A stretch of 64,000 bases of DNA. It comes from CALDCK01 sp050618055 (GTDB lineage Bacteria; Myxococcota_A; UBA9160; SMWR01). The stretch covers positions 1 to 64,000 of the forward strand of contig JBNLVK010000278.1 of the NCBI GenBank assembly GCA_050618055.1, given 5' to 3'. Position numbers and translations under genes: made by a program. This document shows positions 59,378 to 64,000 of the stretch, piece by piece (positions within the stretch are counted from its first letter, which is position 1; the number at the start of each line of letters is the position of its first letter). The notes beneath the pieces were generated by a model, which was given only the letters and a program-made list of their open reading frames with translations, searched no databases and was not told the origin of the DNA.

Positions 59378-60097
59378 ATGTCTGCCCGAGAGCATCAGCG
59401 CTTCACGCACAAGATCGACTGCGGACACTGTGGAAATGAGGTGCACATGGAGGTGGCCGCAACTCATTCCCAGGTCCGTGAGTACGGAGACGAAGAGTAC
59501 CTCTCACACTCTGCCGGCCCGGTGTACGAGACGCTGAAGTGCCCCGCCTGCTTCGGCGTGACGCTCTGGACGTACCACTACCATGATGCGTTCCCGGAGG
59601 AGATAGAGCGCACAGTGCTCTATCCCCAGCCTCGGACCGGCATCGCCGGCCTTCCCAGGTCGATCGACGCGGCGTACAAGGCGGCGATCCGGGCTCGGTC
59701 TGCGGACCCGAACGCATACGGCGTGCTACTCGGTCGCGTTGTCGAGCGCATCTGCGCCGATCGCGGCGCGAAGGGGAAGTCACTCGACTATCGCTTGAGG
59801 GACCTGGCCAAGCGCGGCGAAATCCCGGATCGCCTGGTCAGCGTCGCAAGGCGGCTGCGTCAGCTCCGGAATGTTGGTGCACACGCCGACCGTGGCGAGC
59901 TAACGAGCGCAGAGCTGCCCCTCATGGACGACCTGTGCCGGGCACTCCTCGAGTATGTGTACGGAGCACCCCTGCTCGTGAAGAAGGCGGAGAAGAGCCT
60001 GGAGCGGCTTCGATCTAGGCGGAAGAAGACCGCGACCAAGAAGAAGCCCGCGAAGAAGAAGGCCACTCGGAAGGTGAGCACTCGGAAGGCACCGTAG
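59378..60097 (+). CDS. Zinc-finger DUF4145/HEPN-like protein with basic tail
   Basis: A 239-residue protein. N-terminal CxxC pairs (Cys15, Cys18, Cys55, Cys58) form a zinc site. The helical DUF4145 domain (about 95-200) has RNVGAH at 164-169, the Rx4H pattern that defines active HEPN ribonucleases. The C-terminus is a lysine-rich repeat (KKKPAKKKA), which suggests nucleic-acid binding. A role as a defence ribonuclease or its adaptor is an inference. It begins 11 bp after the previous gene. Confidence 0.8.
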   Translation: MSAREHQRFTHKIDCGHCGNEVHMEVAATHSQVREYGDEEYLSHSAGPVYETLKCPACFGVTLWTYHYHDAFPEEIERTVLYPQPRTGIAGLPRSIDAAYKAAIRARSADPNAYGVLLGRVVERICADRGAKGKSLDYRLRDLAKRGEIPDRLVSVARRLRQLRNVGAHADRGELTSAELPLMDDLCRALLEYVYGAPLLVKKAEKSLERLRSRRKKTATKKKPAKKKATRKVSTRKAP

Positions 60098-60106
60098 GGA
60101 GGTGAG

Positions 60107-60364
60107 ATGGGTACGATCGACAAGCTCTGGGTCAAGCTGACTTGCCCCGGTTGTGGGGTTTCGGAGACATCCTCGGCGCTGGACAAGGGATCGGGATGGG
60201 GCGGCTCATCGTGGGGTAGCTTCGGCTCTTTCGAGTCGTTTCACGTCGCGGCGTCGGGTGGTGACAAGCGCGAGCCCGAGGTGACGTCTGCGACGTGCAA
60301 GGCGTGCAACGCTAGCGCCAGTGTTGAGACACAGTACGGTTTCGGGAGGCCGAGGGGCTTCTAG
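60107..60364 (+). CDS. Small zinc-ribbon protein
   Basis: An 85-residue protein with two Cys pairs, TCPGCG near residue 13 and TCKACN near 64, separated by a Gly/Ser/Phe-rich linker (GSGWGGSSWGSFGSFESF). Probably a zinc ribbon that binds nucleic acid or another island protein. 9 bp after the DUF4145 gene and 5 bp before the DUF4263 gene. Confidence 0.75.
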   Translation: MGTIDKLWVKLTCPGCGVSETSSALDKGSGWGGSSWGSFGSFESFHVAASGGDKREPEVTSATCKACNASASVETQYGFGRPRGF

Positions 60365-60369
60365 GCCAT

Positions 60370-60999
60370 ATGAGAGAGTTCACGTTCAAGAAGGCCAGCT
60401 GGGAAGACTTCATTCGGGAACATCCGATCTACGAGTTTCACCTGGATTACCAGAAGGTGAGCGCCGAGGAGACGCGCGGGTTCGAGAGGTGTGTAGATGC
60501 GGCAGCAGACGAAGCACCCATCCAGGCGTACCTAGAGGCGCACCCGGGCCTTCTGGCTCTGCACCTGCGAGCTAGCGGGAGGTTCGTCCTGCCGCAGAAA
60601 CGATTGGGGGCGGAGTTCATCCCCGACTTCGTCATCGGGGAACACCACTCGTTCGGCTACGACTGGCAGCTGGTGGAGCTTGAGAACCCGACCGTTCCTC
60701 TATTCACAAGGGCTGGCGACCCCCGTGCTGAGCTGACGCACGCGATCCGACAGATTCAGGACTGGCGCGCTTGGCTGCACCGCAATCAGAACTACGCGAG
60801 CCGCCCGCGCCGTGAGCAGGGACTGGGCCTCACCGACATCACCGCCGGCGTGCCTGGCCTCATCTTCATGGGCCGCCGCGAGTCGCTAGATGACAGCACG
60901 CGCGACCGGCGCCGGCAGATGGGAAGCGAGCTGAACATCAGGATTCACACCTACGACTACCTGCTGGAGTGGGCGCGGGGAGCCGTTCGGGCAAGCTAA
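60370..60999 (+). CDS. sduA: Shedu-like DUF4263 nuclease
   Basis: A 209-residue protein that resembles the DUF4263 domain of SduA, the single effector of the Shedu anti-phage system, a PD-(D/E)XK nuclease. The core reads FIPDFVIG (Asp86), WQLVELENP (Glu103, Glu105) and THAIRQIQDW (Gln128). The Lys of the ExK motif is replaced by Glu (ELEN), which occurs in some members. It lacks the long N-terminal domains of some SduA proteins. Fit with a defence island is good. Assignment is from memory of the family, not a search. Confidence 0.7.
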   Translation: MREFTFKKASWEDFIREHPIYEFHLDYQKVSAEETRGFERCVDAAADEAPIQAYLEAHPGLLALHLRASGRFVLPQKRLGAEFIPDFVIGEHHSFGYDWQLVELENPTVPLFTRAGDPRAELTHAIRQIQDWRAWLHRNQNYASRPRREQGLGLTDITAGVPGLIFMGRRESLDDSTRDRRRQMGSELNIRIHTYDYLLEWARGAVRAS

Positions 61000-61037
61000 G
61001 GGACTGCGACGTACCGAGGGGAGTTGGGATACCAGAC

Positions 61038-61730
61038 ATGGGCAGCTTTTCGGACGAGTTCGTGCGCAATCTCCCCGCTGACGTCCACGAGGCGATCATC
61101 AAGGTCGATGATCACTTCTGGAACGAGTCGGATCCGGACCATGAGTACGACGAGGTAATGGAGGCGTTCTACTTGGTGCGCGGACTGCTCGATCGCGCCG
61201 GGCATGATTTCCCCAGCCCCGACCTAAGTCACACGCAGGAAGACACTCGCGCGGCTACGGCGTGGCTCAACGACGTGGCCAGGCGGTCGCACGGAATCGT
61301 CAACGGCAGGGCCAATGTCAAGCGGGAGCAACGGTTCGGTCAACTGCTCGGGACCGCGGCCATGGTCTATGAGTTCTCGGAATCCGACTTCGAGAGGATG
61401 CAGGATTGCCTCAACTCGCTGCGCAACATCATCTCGAAATCCGAGGAGATCGAGGAGCGCCACCGGCAGCGCCTCCTTCGCCGCCTTGAGGCGTTGCAGG
61501 CCGAGCTTCACAAGCGGATGTCGGACATCGACCGCATCTGGGGCTTCGTGATTGAGGCAAGCATCGTGATTCGACAGGTCGGTGAGAACTTGGCACCGGC
61601 CGCCAAGGTCGTGAAGGACATTATGGATATCGTCTGGCGCATCGTGGAGGTAGCCCAAGGGTTGCCTCCGGGAACGATGTCGCGGGGGCTGTCGCTTCCG
61701 GCCGGAGAACCTCGCGAGGACGATGAGTAG
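61038..61730 (+). CDS. Helical protein of unknown function (island gene 6)
   Basis: A 230-residue protein not recognised, mostly helical with heptad-like stretches (ERMQDCLNSLRNIISKSEEIEERHRQRLLRRLEALQAELHKRM), and a hydrophobic C-terminal helix (VIEASIVIRQVGENLAPAAKVVKDIMDIVWRIVEV) that might insert into or associate with the membrane. The ATG at 61038 is chosen; a GTG at 60969 overlaps the previous gene. The neighbours suggest a defence role, e.g. toxin or adaptor. Confidence 0.65.
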   Translation: MGSFSDEFVRNLPADVHEAIIKVDDHFWNESDPDHEYDEVMEAFYLVRGLLDRAGHDFPSPDLSHTQEDTRAATAWLNDVARRSHGIVNGRANVKREQRFGQLLGTAAMVYEFSESDFERMQDCLNSLRNIISKSEEIEERHRQRLLRRLEALQAELHKRMSDIDRIWGFVIEASIVIRQVGENLAPAAKVVKDIMDIVWRIVEVAQGLPPGTMSRGLSLPAGEPREDDE

Positions 61731-61774
61731 CCGACTCGATACACCTCCCCGCTGCGCAACGAGGTCGCGCTAGC

Positions 61775-63208
61775 TTGGGTCGGATTCGGCACCCGCGGCC
61801 GTTCTCCCGCGAGTTTGGGGTGGCTCCCGAGGACCTTGCGGAGCAAGGCGTTCTCGACCCGCTACTAAACGTTGACACCAAGCTGTTCATTGACCCGATG
61901 CTGCTGGAGGGCAGCTCGGCTCCCGAAGTGGCTGCCAACTCGTACCGCCGCGTCCGGGAGCACTTCGAGTCGATACTGAAGCTGTTGAGCGCCTCGCGTC
62001 GGCACGGGGATGCCGCATGGCGAGAGGCGATTCGACGGCTGACCTTTCGCGAGATATCTGCAACGGCGCTCGGCTACGGTGCTGGCACGACGCATGGGAG
62101 TGGCTGGGGCCGAACGCTCGCCAGCAACGTAGCGGGCACCGCGAGCGAGATAGTTGAGCTGGGCGTTGAGGATCCGGAACTCTTCATCCTGTTGCCATTG
62201 ATCGAGAAGGACATCGGTCCGGATCGCATCAGCGACATGGTGACGCGGATCATCCTCCCGGACCTCGCGGCTGCTACGCAACGCGTGTGTGCCGAGCTTG
62301 GCGTGGATGTCGAGCGCTTTCAGATCTACGAAGAGCAGTACCGCCTCCCGAAGAATCCGACGGAAGATGGGCGGGTGCCGGTCATCCTGGTGCCACTGGA
62401 CATTCTCCGCGAACTGCCCACGGCAAGCGACTGGTCTGAGGTTGCGGAGGCAGCTGCGAAGAGCGCTCAGCTTCGGAGGCGGGTGAACGAACTCATCGGA
62501 GATATCTGGGCGGCCAAGACCCGCCGGGAGAAGGACCAGCTCCGCGAGCGGGCCCTATCGAGCAGACAAGCCTTTGAGGCGCTTCTCGATTGCCTGCACG
62601 AGATTGATCCACACTCCTACGATGCGCTTGGCGACCCGAGCGGGCATCTTGTCTGGCGCCGCGCGCTGAGCGTTGCCTGGGACTTCCCGGTTGCGATGGT
62701 CCCGCCCGCGGCACCCACGCCAGATGGGGTGTTGGCGGTCGTGCGTCAGATCGTCGCACAGTTCAAGCAGCTGATAGAGAACCAGGGGCTTGCGACTCTC
62801 CTATGGCACAAGGGCAAGCGGCATCACGAGGTAGTCGCGCAGAAGATCTTTTTCGCGGTGGCCGAGTCCTACTGTGTGGCGAACAACCTCGAAATAACGC
62901 CAGAGGCTGGGACTGGTGTCGGCCCGGTTGACTTCAAGATTTCCGCTTCCCGCAACACGCGGGTCTTGGTCGAGGTGAAGCTGTCGAGCAACACGAAGCT
63001 CGTCTCAGGATACGAGAAGCAGCTAGGCGCCTACCGGGCTGCCCAGCAGACGATGAGAGCAATCTACTTGGTTGTGGATGTGGGTCGAATGGGCAAGAAG
63101 GACGAGAAGCTGCTCCAGGTGAAGAACGATCGAGCCGGGAGAGGGGAGCCGGTTTCGGAGATCGTGTTCGTAGATGGGAAGGTCAAGCCCTCCGCGAGTA
63201 AGCGGTAG
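61775..63208 (+). CDS. Large PD-(D/E)XK nuclease-domain protein (island gene 7)
   Basis: A 477-residue protein. The N-terminal 370 residues are unassigned (LAEQGVLDPLLNVDTKLFIDPMLL near 21-44 is a distinctive segment). The C-terminal region has a restriction-endonuclease-like core: VDFKI (Asp386), VLVEVKLSS (Glu400, Lys402) and EKQLGAY (Gln416), in the order D-x13-ExK-Q. Start is TTG at 61775 with GAGGT 9 nt upstream. It is the last gene of the operon and lies just before the right-end repeat. Probably a DNA-cleaving effector. Confidence 0.75.
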   Translation: MGRIRHPRPFSREFGVAPEDLAEQGVLDPLLNVDTKLFIDPMLLEGSSAPEVAANSYRRVREHFESILKLLSASRRHGDAAWREAIRRLTFREISATALGYGAGTTHGSGWGRTLASNVAGTASEIVELGVEDPELFILLPLIEKDIGPDRISDMVTRIILPDLAAATQRVCAELGVDVERFQIYEEQYRLPKNPTEDGRVPVILVPLDILRELPTASDWSEVAEAAAKSAQLRRRVNELIGDIWAAKTRREKDQLRERALSSRQAFEALLDCLHEIDPHSYDALGDPSGHLVWRRALSVAWDFPVAMVPPAAPTPDGVLAVVRQIVAQFKQLIENQGLATLLWHKGKRHHEVVAQKIFFAVAESYCVANNLEITPEAGTGVGPVDFKISASRNTRVLVEVKLSSNTKLVSGYEKQLGAYRAAQQTMRAIYLVVDVGRMGKKDEKLLQVKNDRAGRGEPVSEIVFVDGKVKPSASKR

Positions 63209-63345
63209 TCCGAGTGGCTCGCACGATCGTCCGTCATCTGTTGGCGACTCGCGCATTGGGCCACGATGGGGCCAGCTTGAGGCCAAGGGGCTAGTCAGGC
63301 GTGCAACCACGCGACATTGCTAGGATTCGTCAGAGGGGTCCTCGT
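63209..63345. other. Non-coding right end of the island
   Basis: 137 bp between the last island gene and the right core repeat. It contains the second copies of two words found near attL (63208-63217 and 63267-63284) and no open gene. Confidence 0.6.
63267..63284. repeat. Candidate arm-type repeat near attR
   Basis: TGGGGCCAGCTTGAGGCC, the partner of 56659-56676 in direct orientation, 61 bp inside the right core. Confidence 0.5.
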
Positions 63346-63368
63346 TTCGAGTCCCTGACGGCCCACCA
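63346..63368. repeat. Integration core attR (tRNA-Lys 3' end copy)
   Basis: 23 bp identical to the tRNA-Lys 3' end (56584-56606). The sequence upstream no longer forms a tRNA, so only the left copy is functional. Confidence 0.9.
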
Positions 63369-63385
63369 TGGATTCCGCTCGAGCC

Positions 63386-64000
63386 TCAGGGCCCGGCGGA
63401 GTCCGCGGCGCGGATCCGCGCATCGATCGCCTGCTTCGGGTACCGCTTGATGCGCACGATCGTCGCGCGGCGACCGTTCTCGTCCGCATTGGGGTTGCGC
63501 CAGCGCCACACGACGTCCCCCTCCGGCGTGACCTCGAAGGCCTCACCGGCGTCCGAGTTCGCGATGAGCGTGTTGCCGTTCGGGAGTCGCTGGCTGGAGC
63601 CTTCGGAGGCGGAGTAGAAGCTCCTCGGCTGCGCTGCCCGGTACTGCCAGACGATCTCCCGGCTCTGCGGGTCGACCTCGACGACACGCGACCAGCCCCG
63701 CCCCAGCCCGTTGTCGAAGAGCAGCAGGTTGCCGTTCTCGAGGACGGTGGCGTCGTGGGGGCCCGCGATCTCTCCCTGGCCCCAGGACCAGACGACCCGG
63801 CGGGCTTCGAGATCGAAGATCGCGATCGTGTCCTGGTGTCGGAACGAGACGAGGGCGTTGCCGGTGGCGTAGATCGGGTTGCGCGCCGCGAGATGCGGGT
63901 GCCGCATGAGCTCGACCGAGTTCGCGTGCAGGAGATCGAGCGAGAGCTTCGTGGGCGCGACGTGCTGAAAGCGGAAGACGCCGGGATCTGCCTTCAGCAT
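63386..64000 (-). CDS. Arylsulfotransferase-family (ASST-like) protein, 5' end outside window
   Basis: Partial protein (at least 204 residues of the C-terminal part) of the Arylsulfotran_2/PQQ-like beta-propeller type. Blades are visible as GPHDATVLENGNLLLFDNG, SRVVEVDPQSREIVWQY, SEGSSQRLPNGNTLIANSDAGEAFEVTPEGDVVWRW. The apparent ATG at the window edge is probably internal. It lies just outside the island and belongs to the host chromosome. Confidence 0.75.
   Translation of the reverse strand: MLKADPGVFRFQHVAPTKLSLDLLHANSVELMRHPHLAARNPIYATGNALVSFRHQDTIAIFDLEARRVVWSWGQGEIAGPHDATVLENGNLLLFDNGLGRGWSRVVEVDPQSREIVWQYRAAQPRSFYSASEGSSQRLPNGNTLIANSDAGEAFEVTPEGDVVWRWRNPNADENGRRATIVRIKRYPKQAIDARIRAADSAGP

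Noticed and set aside
59386..59395. GAATGTCTGC near the DUF4145 start as a third copy of the palindrome
   Set aside because: Only a 10-nt match, with no inverted partner nearby.
63341..63368. A second tRNA-Lys gene at the right island end
   Set aside because: Only the 3' 23 nt match; the D and anticodon arms are missing and the T-stem left side does not pair.

Overview
The window is a very GC-rich (roughly 70% by eye), gene-dense bacterial chromosome segment with short intergenic gaps, many 1-4 bp start/stop overlaps and frequent GTG/TTG starts. The content is Gram-negative and probably aerobic: lipoproteins, TonB/ExbB/ExbD, exosortase H, cytochrome c, heme peroxidase and acyl-CoA dehydrogenases. 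The mix resembles uncultured lineages of the former Deltaproteobacteria (Myxococcota or Binatota-like). That placement is an inference from gene content only.

Layout. 1-11.3 kb: a lipid/xenobiotic-type catabolic neighbourhood (threonine dehydratase-like enzyme, Fe-S aldo/keto reductase, crotonase, SDR, APH-like kinase, sulfotransferase, emopamil-binding-like membrane protein, hydrolase with TetR, DszC-like flavin monooxygenase, GlxA-type regulator). 11.3-16.2 kb: SDR, PPK2, a MarR regulator divergent from a secreted protoglobin with matched operators, and an arsR-acr3 arsenite module. 16.2-23.1 kb: cytochrome c-PQQ-type dehydrogenase, animal-type heme peroxidase, FAD oxidoreductase, acyl-CoA dehydrogenase with TetR. 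23.1-25.5 kb: a small toxin-antitoxin cluster, one toxin reduced to a 51-residue remnant, next to a sigma-54 activator whose 3' end is partly duplicated. 25.6-33.6 kb: lactone oxidase, His-rich secreted protein, compact two-component pair, DUF455/ATP-grasp pair, DUF4124 proteins, exosortase H with a partner.

33.6-40.3 kb: a locus of a TPR protein, a 1090-residue secreted protein with about 40 calcium-loop repeats, a TonB-like transducer, and divergent exbB-exbD. 40.3-47 kb: M19-like dipeptidase, a Gld-type ABC system (gldG-like, permease, ATPase) and aroA. 47-51 kb: class V aminotransferase, serA, purA. 51-56.5 kb: two convergent, overlapping membrane glycosyltransferase-like genes and small secreted or lipoproteins.

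56.5-63.4 kb: tRNA-Lys(UUU) carrying an integrated island of about 6.8 kb. A 23-bp copy of the tRNA 3' end (T-loop to CCA) is repeated at the far end. The island holds an integrase and a visibly lower-GC plus-strand operon of seven genes: unknown acidic-tailed protein, HTH-ImmA/IrrE protease, zinc-finger DUF4145/HEPN protein with a lysine tail, small zinc-ribbon protein, Shedu-like DUF4263 nuclease, helical protein, and a 477-residue PD-(D/E)XK protein. This is the strongest candidate for an undescribed system, most likely a compact anti-phage defence cargo. The window ends in a partial arylsulfotransferase-like gene.
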